In this document: positions 12,423-25,461 of the stretch, piece after piece | How the letters are laid out: each line of letters opens with the position of its first letter | Position numbering within the stretch: the stretch's first letter is position 1 | Assembly (NCBI GenBank): GCA_019914945.1 | Contig: CM034101.1 | Span: 14,581,188 to 14,645,187 of the forward strand | From: Typha latifolia | Taxonomy: Eukaryota; Streptophyta; Magnoliopsida; Poales; Typhaceae | Direction of reading: 5' to 3' | DNA: 64,000 bases | Translations under genes and position numbers: made by a program | Notes under the pieces: model-generated | Seen by the model: the letters and a program-made list of their open reading frames with translations, nothing else | Databases searched by the model: none | What the model was told of the DNA's origin: nothing

Positions 12423-13593
12423 GGTCGGTGGAGAAGAAAATGTCAGAATCTCCAAATCTACCATGGACTCTGCTTTGTGTATCTTATGTTGCGGTGTTCG
12501 CAGAGGTTCCATTGCTCCCATGCACATTTGCTTGGATTTGCTGCTTCCATGCGCATTTGCTTGGTATATTTAAGGAAACCATCCAGCCAAGGCACCAGAA
12601 CCGTTCTTCGTCTCCGGCATGCCACGGCTTTGTTTACCCTACTGTACATGAAAGTTCAAAACCTAAAATTTATGATGCTACTACTGGCTGCTTAGGTTAG
12701 GGTTCAGCATATTTTTTTTCCGCTCAATGTTGCTGATGGGGGAGTATAACTGTGTTTGCACCCTCATGTTGTTTTACTATAATTTTTCTTTTTTGTAAGA
12801 AGAAAATTACAAATTTACAACAACAACAACAAAAAAAGTTCAAATCAGGGTGCAGAAAATTCTTTTCATAGTTGAAATGTTATTAGGTAACTCTTCACAC
12901 TTGAAAGCTTAATCTAGTCGTAAGCAGCATATCGGATGACACTCTATGACAGCCTTCCTCCTAGCCGTACAAGAGTGGATAGAAAGGAATACTCTGTTAT
13001 ACTTAATTCGGTACTGTAGCAATAATGTTACTTCAACCTAACATCAGAATTTTTAACTCATTTTATAGGAAATGCATCCTTCTCCAACAGTGAAAATTCA
13101 GGGTTTGAACCACAATTTCTCTTAAATGGAAGGTGGTTTCTGCAAATCATATGTGATAATTAAGAGTTGGGCTAAATATTTACTTTTTCTTTCCTCCCAA
13201 AGTTTCCTAAACTTTTGATTAAGTTGTAAATGTTAATTTTTTCGTTCAAAGTGAAAACATTGTCAGTGTCTTGTATCTTAGATAATGTTACCTATTTAAA
13301 TAGAACTCATTTGATTCTTTTGAACCTTCTCTTTTGTATCACAAAGCCACTATCAAATTTCTATAAGAAATCATATACATTTAACAGAAGTATAATTACT
13401 TTAAGTTATTTTTCCATCTCTTTTAACGATATTTTAAGTTACTGTTCAGGTAACAGTTCAATGGGCACAGTCATGTTAAATAAATAAAAAATTAAGGAGC
13501 GAAAAAATAATTTTTGTTCAAAGTATCAGGGTTAAAAATATATTTAACTCTTAAAAAGTATACAACTATATACAGAAAACAATGTCAGAAAAG

Positions 13594-13616
13594 AAAAAAA
13601 AAAAAAAAAAAAAAAA
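13594..13616. repeat. Poly-A run
   Basis: A homopolymer of about 23 A. It could be the tail of a retroposed sequence or simple slippage; no retroposed gene is visible before it. Confidence 0.85.
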
Positions 13617-13704
13617 GCCCATAAGACAAAGAGACCCATAAGAAGGCCATACCACTATACCAGGAATTTATCAGAACTCCCATAAACCCACTTATTATTC
13701 TTGG

Positions 13705-13711
13705 GATAAGA
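13705..13711 (+). promoter_or_regulatory. I-box (GATAAGA) upstream of POR
   Basis: GATAAGA lies about 330 bp before the POR start. A second GATAAG core is on the minus strand at 13922-13927. I-boxes are frequent in promoters of light-regulated plant genes, which fits POR. Function here is inferred. Confidence 0.35.
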
Positions 13712-13943
13712 TGTTCGGATACCACTATCGAGCCTCTTGTTATCCCCCCAAATCAAAAACCCAAAAAGAAGTCACTAAACCCCCCTGTCGTGCCACTGGA
13801 TGGATCCAGAAAGAAGCAAAAAAGAACAAGAAAAAATATCGCCAGGGGAGGAATCCAAACCGCGAGCTCCCATTGGAGGATTCCGTGCCACCGTGGCGCC
13901 TCGTGGTCCGGCTTCTATCACCTTATCCTATTCCGACGCGGCC

Positions 13944-13951
13944 TTTATAAG
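13944..13951 (+). promoter_or_regulatory. TATA box of POR
   Basis: TTTATAAG lies 88-95 bp upstream of the ATG at 14039. It predicts a transcription start near 13975 and a leader of about 60 bases, which is ordinary for a plant gene. Confidence 0.6.
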
Positions 13952-14038
13952 TTATCCCACTCCTCTTATCCCTCCTTCCTAAACCCAAAAGCTCTCACCT
14001 ATTCGCCATCACCCCTTAAGCTATCTATCCTTCCCTCC

Positions 14039-16254
14039 ATGGCTCTCCAGGCTTCCTTCTTCCCTTCGGCTCTCTCGGTTCACAAGGAGGTGAGCTTTGG
14101 ACGTGGGTTTCCATTTGCACTTCGCACTGTTCGATGGAATTCTAGTAGTAATATATGAACTTCTCGTGTAGGCGAAGGCAAATGGAGGTGTAAAGGATTC
14201 AGCTTTCTTGGGTGTTTCTTTCTCTGAGCATGTGAAGTCCGACTTCAGCTCTTCAATTCTTAAGAGTAGCAAGGTTTGGTCTTTAGCTTTGTAGTTTTAT
14301 AGTAGTTGGTTATTTATAGAGTAAAGGATATGCCAAAGGAATGCTAATTGGAACTTTGACCAGATTAAATTCGTCTATCAATGATGTCAAAATAATTCAC
14401 TTTGGAGGAACTTAGATCTTGAGTCTAAGTTTGCAGATTGAAACAATCAGAGGCCATCATAACTTACCTATTTTTCGATATTAAAGTGTCTAATTAGCCA
14501 CCTGTGTGTGGTGAAAATTCTGAATCAAAGTGATTTGAGACTATTTGGTGTCTCAAGTTGCCTAATACAAGCACATTTTCAGGGAAATTTGCCAAGTTGA
14601 TGTAGGATTGTTAAAGCTCATGAGCAATTGGCTAATGTCACTTAACAATCTTATGCAGCAGTGCTACTTATTCGGTAGATATTAAATTTCTTTCATGAAT
14701 TTTTCCTCCTCCAGTCAGTAGTACTACAGATGTGATGGCAATGAAATTTTCTTCCTTCAATTGGTTAGTGAAGTTATCTTCCTTCATTCGTTTCTCTATC
14801 AAATTGCTATTTACTTGCAGCGGGTAAACATCTCGGTTGGAGTGAGAGCTCAAACAGCAGTGACAACCCCAGGCGTCAACCGGGCCACCCCAGAGGGCAA
14901 GAAGACACTAAGGAAGGGCAATGCAATCATAACCGGAGCCTCCTCTGGTCTCGGCCTTGCCACCGCCAAGGCCCTCGCCGAGACTGGCAAGTGGAACGTG
15001 ATCATGGCGTGCCGCGACTTCCTCAAGGGGGAGAGGGCGGCCAAGGCCGCCGGCATGGACAAGGGCAGCTACACCGTCATGCACCTTGACCTCGCGTCTT
15101 TGGACAGCGTCCGCCAGTTTGTCAGGAACTTCAAACAATCAGAAATGCCGCTTGACGTGCTGGTTTGCAATGCAGCCGTGTACTTCCCTACCGCCAAGGA
15201 GCCTACATACACCGCTGATGGATTCGAGATGAGCGTCGGGGTCAACCACCTTGGCCACTTCCTCCTCGCCCGTGAGCTCCTCGAGGACTTGAAGACCTCC
15301 GACTACCCCTCGAAACGTCTCATCATTGTTGGCTCCATTACAGGTAACGATATGTTAGAGTATAAAATCTACCGTTCTCTACAAGCTATCTATTGGAGCA
15401 TACAAGTCTCGAACTTAGATCATGCTAGACCTATATGTGGATTAAATATAAAACATTCTTATCTTTCTATATCAGTTTAAGCTTTGAGAGTAATACTTTT
15501 GGCTTGGTCAGGCAATACAAACACATTGGCCGGGAATGTACCACCGAAAGCAAACCTTGGAGACCTGCGGGGTCTTGCAGGCGGTCTAAATGGACTAAAC
15601 GGATCAAACATGATCGACGGCGGGGAATTTGACGGAGCCAAGGCTTACAAGGACAGCAAGGTGTGCAACATGCTAACCATGCAAGAGTTCCACAGGAGAT
15701 TCCATGAGGAGACCGGAGTCACATTTGCTTCACTCTACCCTGGCTGCATTGCCACAACTGGCCTCTTCAGAGAGCACATCCCTTTGTTTAGGCTCCTCTT
15801 CCCTCCATTCCAGAAATACATCACTAAAGGCTTCGTCTCCGAAGACGAAGCCGGCAAGAGACTTGCACAGGTATACTTCTTTATCTGATGCTGATATTTA
15901 CTAGCACACTTGCTCTAAAGAGGAATTAGACTCAGGAAATGAAATTCTACGGCACTAATGCCCTGTCACTTTGTCACTGATACTTTCCACTTTAAAGTGG
16001 CTTGGTGGTTTCTGTAGTCCTTTATGATCTGTAAATTTTTCTTTCCCTTAGTTATGGCCTTCTAGGGAGTTGACTGAGTTCTTCTTTTGTGGATTCAGGT
16101 AGTGAGTGATCCAAGCTTGACAAAGTCAGGAGTATATTGGAGCTGGAATAACAACTCTGCATCATTTGAGAACCAGCTGTCTGAGGAGGCCAGTGATCCA
16201 GAGAAAGCTAAGAAGGTGTGGGAGCTCAGTGAGAAGTTGGTTGGCTTGGCTTAA
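14039..16254 (+). CDS. POR: Light-dependent NADPH:protochlorophyllide oxidoreductase, plastid
   Basis: Five exons (14039-14089, 14172-14273, 14821-15343, 15512-15870, 16099-16254) join in frame to about 396 residues, the normal length of the precursor. The enzyme reduces protochlorophyllide to chlorophyllide using NADPH and light, a late step of chlorophyll synthesis in etioplasts and chloroplasts. It belongs to the short-chain dehydrogenase family. The N-terminus ([13 protein letters not shown], serine-rich to about residue 65) is a plastid transit peptide. The NADPH motif TGASSGLG is at residues 89-96 and the catalytic pair Y271-x-x-x-K275 is in [22 protein letters not shown] and the C-terminal GVYWSWNN are POR hallmarks. 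Exon 3 is GC-rich. Which isoform (A, B or C) cannot be told from sequence alone. The upstream TATA box and I-boxes fit light control. Confidence 0.97.
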
Positions 16255-17770
16255 TCCAATCCAATCTTTTTTAGTGCTGCCGGAGGCTACTGTAACAATA
16301 CTATGATGTTTCTTTCAACTTGATTTCTTTGTAAAATTTTGAGTGCTTCAGATAATAAGAGACTGTAGGCATCCATTGCTTAGCCATGGATTTCCGTACT
16401 CTTAGAAAGGCAAGGATTGTCGTGCAAAATCACAACAAAAGCATCAGATATATTGGGAGCAGAAGTGAACTGGATAAACTGCAAGCTAGTGTTCAAATTT
16501 TCTCAAATTAGTGTAAATTTGCAAGAATGGATGGCTTAAACCTGCATATGCAAACATATGTTCTGTTGCTTATTGAAGAATTGATAGCAAATGCACCGCA
16601 GGATTATAAGTTATAACCTAGTAAGTTCTGGAAGTTGGCAGAAGAGGATGTTGTGGCAAATCCAGAGCACCCTGTAAAAGAGTTGGGATAGAACACTCGA
16701 ATGATATGAATAACCCTAAGCAGCTTTAATGTCACAAACTTGGAAGACTGATCACTAAATTGAGAAATGTGATCATCATCAAAGGAACAAAATAAATACA
16801 AAGTCATGTCATATCCTGTCCTTGTGCACGAAGCTCTCCTACCAGCACAGGGTCTGCTAGTATTACAAAATTTATATTGGATCTATGACTCTTAAAGGGC
16901 CTAAAATATCTTCATTTGCAAGATAATATATTGTCATTATGTGCCAAACACTCCGCAAATGACAAACCAGTTTCACATCACAAAATACTAGGCAATTGAT
17001 GGAAACTCATCTCACAACACATTCATTACAGTAAATGAGAATGACAAAGCAAAGGATCCTAAAAGAATTACAAACATCTCTTAAATGGAATCCACCCCTA
17101 ATAAGTTAAAGCACATTCTTTCTTGTATGATCTTTTGTCACACATCTTTAAAGCTGAAACCAGCAAAAATTTACAATCAGGTCCCGGTTGCCGTCGGCAA
17201 AATTGGCAAGCCTTGAATTCCAACAGATTGATGAAGTCACCGCATTCAACTAAACTGGTCAGACTGTCAGCCGAAGGTAATCTTTACAAGCAAAGTACTC
17301 CAGACCAACATGCAATTCACTTCCCACCACATCCTGACAACTAGTGTTGGGGGCACAAACTTTATGCCAAACCATGGAATATGATGTGCAAACTTCAATG
17401 TTCCTTAATTGCATTTGTGGCTATAAAACCTTGTAAACGAAAGAGAATTCCCTGTTAAGCAATACCAAAACAGTTCGACTGTTTTTTTCCCCTTCACAGA
17501 ATCAGTGGACATAACATGATATTGGAGACTGAACCCACGATGGTTACGGAATATGCGCAACCACCATGTTTCCAACAGAGTAGAGTTATAACATCCTGAT
17601 CCAAGATTTGATTCTGATGAGTGGTACAACTTTTCATTGGCAGCTTTAGGAAAGCTTTGTCTTGGGTTGCAAATGAGGCCCCTCCTTAAGTTGCCTCTGA
17701 AGTGCTTGACAGGTCTGATCTTAGTAACAAGCAATCAGAATATCAGCAAGAAAAAGTATGGTAGAGAACA
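16255..17770. other. Convergent intergenic region between POR and CPL1
   Basis: The two genes are transcribed toward each other across 1.5 kb. The POR 3' UTR likely ends near 16350-16380, where AATAA-type motifs occur. The right part should hold the CPL1 3' UTR. No other gene is seen; open frames at 16604-16807, 17123-17344 and 17405-17734 are not protein-like. Confidence 0.5.
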
Positions 17771-20700
17771 TCAAGGAACTGAAGTTTCATTCTTAGAATA
17801 TCCGCCAGATGAAGGAATTCTCTGCAATGTCCGTGAAAATTCAGGCTTTAAGCGCTTATTAGGAGTAGCTGGAAGTGACCTGAAAAGGATGGTAAATGTC
17901 AAGCATATTAAGAGGCTGTGTATGGCAGGCTTTGGATAGAGTTGACAGAAAAAAAAAAAAAAACCCAATAACACACTCGCCACAGGTAATGAAAATCTAG
18001 TAGCAATTAACAATGATAGAATGGAGGCTGCGGAGCTTTTGGAGACCTTGAAGCTTCCTAGTTCTCTTACTCGAAAAAGGTTTTGGAACTTGAAAAGTAA
18101 GTTCCACTGATTTAGAGAAGTATATATCACGACAGTAAGATAACAAAGTTTGACATTAAGAACTATATTCAAATTGGACGCACAAATTAACTAATAGTCG
18201 AACTGAACATAAGTATATAAATGAGCATAATAGACGATTCTATGAAGTCCCAGCCCTGGCAGACAGCTCTGTTAGGGTTTCACCTTCTCCCCTCTCTTGA
18301 GTTGAGGGTTCTTCTCGCCACCACCGCCAGTGGCCCTGTCTCCTCTCTAGGAGGTTTCTTCCCCTTCTACTCATCTCCTTCTCTCTCCCTTCCCTCCTAT
18401 CTCTTCCTTCCAGACAGCCATCCTCACCTCACTGTCCTCATCTATTGAATCTGTCTTGCCGCCGCCTCTCTGCCGTGTCCGAGCTTCGCTGTCACTCTCT
18501 TATCAGTTTTGAGCTTCACTCTCGGTCCCTTGGACCTTCCTCCTCCAAGCTCACCCTCCATCCCCTTGCCGCCACCCCCTTGCTGCTCCCCGTTGAATAT
18601 GTACCTGTCTGCGACCTCCCAACTCCCACCTTCCTAATCCAAACCTTGTCGCGGCTTCCTAATCTCCACCTCCATCATCTACGCCCAACCATCATCCCCC
18701 GTCAGATTCGTGCTGTGTTGCTACTCCCTCTTTGCCCCCTATTGGATCCTTGCTGTTTCACTGCTGGATTTGGGGCTTGGCCACTGCTCCATTGTCAAAT
18801 CTGCCTGCCACCACATCCATTTTCTTTTCTTTTCTTTTCTTCTCTTTCTTGTTCTATGGTTGTTCGTAGGTTTGGGATTATCTTCAACAGTTGAATTGCG
18901 ATGGAGCCGTTGGACAATGTTACACTCTGTTCTTGTGAATTCTCTAGGCTTATGCTTTGAGTTGTAGTTTGTTAGTGCCCTTGGGTTTATTACCTTATTT
19001 TCTCTGTGATGTTCACTGTTATAACCAAATATGAGGCTTGTGTTAAAAAGTCATTGGCCTATCTTTATGGAATGAATGAACTATGCCTAAGAATTGATTC
19101 TGCTAATTTCACAATTCATAAATAATAATAAAAAAAAGGGTGTCCTAGTGTATGTTCCTGCTTATGAGGAGTTTGGGGAAGGATTGTGTGTAGCCCTAGC
19201 TTCTGGTGCTAAGACTTAGGCTGTAATGTGCTCAGCCTAACAATAGGCCTATTTATAATGTTATCAAACAAAATGTTGATGGCAAGTTGTAAATGATGGG
19301 CTGATGGTGTACTTTGTTGGTTCCTTCTTGGCTTCTTGCTGTCATTTTCCTTCCTTGTATCCGAATATTTTAAAATGAAATTAATAATGTGAAATTATAC
19401 TTCTAGTATGCCTATTAATAGAAGCCAAATTGAAAGAGACTATCACCTTTCATTTCTTATTGTGAAAAGATTGAGTTTGCTTGTTTGTTCTATAATCTAT
19501 GTTAGGAAATCATGTTACAACGGCCAATTTCTTTTGATTTACATATTGAATTGCTTGTTATCTTACATAGTAGTTAATAATACACTACGTAATACTAGTT
19601 CTTTGTTACAAATGATAATTCTTTTAATAATTTAATTAAAGATATCCTTATATAAATAATCATACACAAATAATATAGAATATGTTATATTATATATATA
19701 ATATAACATACATATATGAACGAAGTATCCTACGTGTATAGTATATCCTTATTTTTTAAGATTTGTCATATCGACATATGTGTATTGTATTTGTATCCCA
19801 TATCCGTGCTTCATAGTTGTATGCCCCATGGATGGCCATACCGGCAGCGTACCGGCAGGTGACACGAGGGATGCCACATGGCACCCTTCTTAGTAGCTTC
19901 GCCGCGACCTCGTCATCGAGCTTGCTGTCACCGCGACCTCGTCGTCGAGCTTGCTGTCGCCGCTCATCACCCGAGTTTGCACCCCCGTCGGTGCCCTAAC
20001 TCGAGGAAGGGAGAAAGAAAGGGAGGGAGAGAAAGAGAAGGGGTCGGCTTAAAACTTCAGTTGCAGATCCGACTTAGGGCACCCGATAGGGGTGAACTTA
20101 GCCGACGACGAACGGCGAGCAGCAACGACGACTGCGAAGGTGAGTAGTCCCTTACCTTTTTCCCTCCCTCTTACGACACGACCAGCAAGTGTGCGACACG
20201 TGTCGTGCCGTGCAATGCCGACCGGTGGTCAGCACAGTCCGTGCCTGTAGCATGACCATCGTTGGTATGCCCTATGTATGGAACCTCCAGTATACCCATT
20301 TCAGCGATCCTTTCAAATAAGATATCTGTATCAAATAGAGTAGTTCATTTGACCTTTTATTTCAATATGGATTTTGTTGATTACTTCGTTACATGTTTCC
20401 TATTTTCTGCATTCTGTAGCTTCATGCTTACAAGTTTCTAAATTTAAGACATCCTGTTCCAAAGGTAATTCACAAAATGTATCATGAAAATGAACTGATA
20501 ATTTTCAGCAAAAAGTATATAGAAGATTCTCACCTTGGAGAACCTGAGCGTTTCTGAGTAAATTGACCAAGCATAGACTTCAAAGTTCCGAGGGCCTCGT
20601 CAGCAGCCTGTAGGATGATAAACTTTTGTACTAACTTTTAACTGTAATATAAAATATCAAAGAAATAAAATCATGCTTCTAACATACAGATATGGAAGCC

Positions 20701-23700
20701 ATACATGTATGCAACCTCTTTAAATCTATGAGGAGAATAGTCAAATATAATATAGAATTAAGAATTATATTTTATTCTTACATCCTAAATTGTCGTTATT
20801 GACTAGAATGTGCATTCATCTTGTCTTAGTTATTCTCCTGAACTTACTGAAGGTTAGTTACGCAGCCAGGTCACGTCATACATGAGTGTTGCAAATTTTA
20901 AGATATATCATCTGATTTGCAAGAGGCAAGTTTACTTGTAAAGTTAGGTAAAGTTATAATCAAGATTCAATCTCCATGCATTTCTTTCTTTCTTGTATGA
21001 TATTGTTTGAGGCTAATTTATCAGTCCTGGATCTGGGGTTCAGGAGGTAGTCAAAATCCTTCCTTATCCTTCTTAAGAATCCTCTCATACTGATTCCCAT
21101 GTATCAACATGAAACATCTCCAAGTAAAACTACAGAGCAAGATGATTCTACCTGGAGCTTGGCTTCTTCCCAGGTTGTTCCAGCTCCTTTCCCCAAGATT
21201 TGTCCACCTATTTCAACCTGAAAAGTCCATAGGCAACCAAAAGATATGCTGAGATGAACTTTGAAAATACAAATAGAAGTATTCAATCTCTAAAGACGAA
21301 ACTCAATTTGAGAATAGTGTAATACAATACTTTTGTTTACTTAGCTAGCAAACTCGGGATATATAATGATAGCAAAACATACACAATTAAATGAACTGAA
21401 AATCAGCTCAATGTAAGAAGCTGGGAAACTTCTTAACTTATGGTTTCTTTAAGAAACCAGAATCTAATAATTCCTGATAATAATAATGTGAAATCTTATG
21501 TTAATGACAGCAGTGAAACAATAAGAAAAAGGTTTACATGACAGTGTATTCTTTTCTTCTTATAATTCTTTCTCTTTTTTCTTTTTCTTTTTCTGCCTGT
21601 GACGAGTCAAGATATGACTCAAGGAACAGACAATATCCTATGATACCAGAAATATAGTACTAAAAAATGAATTCTCCAAAAGAGATAGACAGTAACCTGT
21701 GCATAAACTTCTTCTTTATTAACTGAGCCACCTGAAGGTGAAGGCTGAGCTTGAAAGACTAGGTTGAATCCCTCCATGATACACTGAAATAGAGATCCAG
21801 CAAAAGTCAGTTAATGTATATGTGCAGAGTGAACCACCCTGAGGACCCTAGAAGGCTACTACAAACAGAGAAAATGCGAGATCTCACTAGTTCTTTGAGG
21901 GCAGCAACAGAAGCCGTTGTTCTTGAACTGTTGGTTCTCTGATCCTCCTCTGAAGCACTTGCAATTGGCAAAATGTCATCCCTCATTCTCGCTGGATATC
22001 CAAAAGAATATGAATCACTGATAAAGCCATTTTCCTTCGGATAAGCAGGCTTATTCGGTTCGGACAATGCATTTGATAAATATTTATCTGCAATTAAAAG
22101 CTAAGCTTGTAAAAATTGCACAGGGCAATAGAATCAATTGTGTAGCTAAAATATGTAAACCAATATAGGAAAAGCCTGATATCTAATGACAGGAGCACAT
22201 CCACATCCCAGTAACCCAGTCCACAAGCACTGTAGCTAGAAGACCTAAGTGAAATATTCACAAGAAACCACAGCTTAACTCTTACGTAAAAACTATACAT
22301 GACAGGTTCTTCTAGTCACAAATCACCCCAAAAAAAGAAAATTAAAATGAGGAACATAATTAAAAAAATCAGATAACAGCAGCACTCTTCAGCAACTTAA
22401 ATGCATGAAAAATGTAACCTAATGCCATGAGAAGTTCCAAAGAACCTACATTGCTTCTAGTGATCTTAATTACTTTTTCTTACATTTCAAATGCATTCCT
22501 TTTGTACCCATATTACCAAAGAATTTTGTAAACTAGTTAATCTTTGGCAGTCCATGTACCAATTGATGTGTCCAACTTTAAACTTTAAGCGAATATGTAA
22601 AATCATCCAAATTTATACATTTAACCTCTTCTGGACAGAACTGCCAATATATTATGAAGACTTCTCTGATAGCTACTATCAAGAAAATCGACATTTGAAA
22701 AAAGTAATAAATCATACTAGCCAAATTCCGAAGAGAGATCTCTGCAGCTTGATATTGGGCTTCTTTCCTTGTTCTACCAATTGCTTCACCGATTTTTTCT
22801 CCAACAAACCAAACCTGGAAAAAAAATAAAAGAAGGCATATGGCTGAGACTTCCAATAAAATGGTAACTTGTCTGCTGTTTCACAAGCAACAATTTGGAT
22901 TTGTCTATGTGACTTGGTTCAAAAGACCTTTTACTTCCTACATCAAAATTAACTCCTAGTAGGTAAACAAGTTCATTGTTTCCTTTTGCTTAATCCTCCT
23001 AATATCCGATTCTGCATCCAATCATTTTGCAGATTTATAACATTACCTACTATATACTAATATTGTCCCTTGATGAATAAATCTTATGTAGTAAAGTTAT
23101 CCATCTGAACTCTCCATGAGATGTTAGTAGGTGTTTTACAAGGTTGTGTGTTTATACTTGGCATCTTCTCTTGAAGTTCTTGCACAAGACATAACTTGAT
23201 GGACAGACAAGTAAATGAGAGGCTATTCCTTAAAACCTCATTTAACCAGGGATAAATTGAATATTTAATATATACTGTTTTATTATTAAATACATGATAG
23301 TATGCATTGTTCATAAAATAAAAACAAGTAGCAAAACTGAGATTACGATGAAAGCTTAATATTCCCTGTAGTATATCCTCCATATAACAAAACTCAATAT
23401 TCACAATAACAAACAATATAGTTAAGCTTTGTATTTGAGTCTAAATTGGAATGTCAAAATTGAGAAATTAACTGTCTTTGGAACTATGGTATGGTCCATA
23501 TGAATATCTGATAAGGGGAGTACAATACACTATTCCCGAGGAAGTTCTTCTGGATCTTTTCATAAATCACTGGTACTAGAATAATGGTACCAACTCATAT
23601 CATATTAAACGGGTCCTCAGGAGTGAACTAAAGGGTGGGGTTACTAAAGAAAAAAAATTGAAGTTAAACCCTTCACATAAAAACTGAAAAGAAAAACAAC

Positions 23701-25415
23701 CTCCCTATATGCGTCACAATAACAGATATTATCGCAGCATGATATGTTCAACTATAATTAGACATTTCAACCTACCTCAATAGAGAACTGAAGTTCCGTA
23801 GTATCACATAGGGCTGTTCGAAATTCTACCTACAAGTAAACAAGTATAGCACACAGTATCAATAATCGAAGGAAAAGAACTATATTTATGAGGCTTAACC
23901 TTTGGAACTACCTTAGATCCACACTTCATGGCAATATCCTGCAAAACTCCCGGGGGAGTTTGTGGATGCGCTGCAACAGTTGGTTCCACTTCAATTTGAA
24001 TACCCCTCTGGCTTGAAGACATCTGTCCTGTAGGCAGCTCCTCACCTTCAACATGTAAATGAAGCAGAACCAAATCAATTACATCAAGCAAGTCTATTAT
24101 ATTAAACAGCAATATGAGAATCCATCACAAATAACATCTAGGAGACAAATGTGCTCTTTAGCACGATGAAGTTTCTTTGTTGACAAAACTCATAAAATAT
24201 AACTAGAGTCGATCAAAGGAAAATTCATGGCATTGTAGGCATTCCACTGAAATTCATGGGCTTCGACACAAGTGTAATAGTAGTAAAATAAGATGATGTA
24301 TACAAAATAAAGGAAACAGCCTGTCTGCTTACAGGGTAAGAATACATAAAGTGCCCTTATTTATTCCTTCACTAATCCACAATCATCTTAACTTATACTT
24401 ATGAATAGATTTAAAACCCAACCCTGCTACTCATATTTTATCTAGTTCACTTGTTTACAAACATCCATCTAGGCATCTATTCTAGGTGTATACGATGATA
24501 TGACAGAGACCATCAGATAACATTTATCTATATCAAGAGAAGGTATGAAATTATGAATCATCAAGATCTTTAAAGGCCAGAAATAACCAAATCGATGAAC
24601 ATACCAGGGAACGGACTGTAGTTTGATGCTGCACGGTTTTGACGCAATCGATCATCACCATGATGCAACTGAATCAAACATTTTCTATTGATTAAGCAGC
24701 AGAGAAGTTGTCTTGAAAATCAACTAATAGCTTTCACTGAAGTCATCACTTACCTGTGCAGGAAATCTCTGGTTTTGATTTGGACCTCTATAAGAAGAAA
24801 CAGTGTTCTCCGCACCGCGATAAAAAGATGAATGCTGCGGCCTTTTTTTATCATAACGTACAGTTTCCGGTTCTAAAGGAAATCCCTTAGGAGGCCTACT
24901 CAGGTTTCTTAGGTTCCTATCTTCTTCCAAAGGGAACCAATTTCCCTGTGGTTGCACAGGAGGAACTGGCACATGAAGAGGTGGCCTCACTGCAAAAGGA
25001 GGAGTAGGATCTCTTGTGTCTTGACCATGTTGCAGTATGAGAAGTCTCCTGCGTGTGTCTGGATCTAATTCTGATTCCGGAACCTCACCCTCTTCTCTAG
25101 CTGGAGAACCTTGCAAGGCAGGTTCTGGAAGGCCAGGTTGAGATACTGGCCTGCTAAATGTAACAGATTGAGGGCATTGATTATTAACTAAAGGCATCAT
25201 GCCTTGTGTTGTCAGTGAAGCTGCAGCAGATAATGATGGCATAATGTGCTGGATAGAAGGCATAGACCTTGGCTCAAAGTTATTGCTTACTGGAGGAACA
25301 GCTTGAACATTAAAACTTGCTTCCTGAGAGAAGTTCGAGAATGAATGAGGATTTCATCATGCAAATGCTTGAAGAAGTTAAGAAATTGAAGTTATGATAA
25401 CAATAGTTTTCTTAA

Positions 25416-25461
<46 letters not shown>

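Larger units (their letters stand above)
12423..14038. other. Intergenic: 3' UTR of the WDR44-like gene, then POR promoter and leader
   Basis: No further gene seen. 12423-12800 probably holds the 3' UTR. 12800-13590 is AT-rich. A poly-A run occupies 13594-13616. From about 13680 the sequence turns into the promoter and leader of POR. Open frames at 12428-12700 and 13711-14158 lack protein character. Confidence 0.55.

Noticed and set aside
17405..17734. 109-codon minus-strand frame downstream of CPL1
   Set aside because: It lies after the CPL1 stop codon, has no protein-like motifs and most likely is 3' UTR or intergenic sequence.
18221..18967. Possible separate plus-strand gene in CPL1 intron 16
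   Set aside because: Serine/leucine/proline-rich peptides from CT-rich DNA, no recognisable domain and no convincing exon partners. Listed only as a composition feature.
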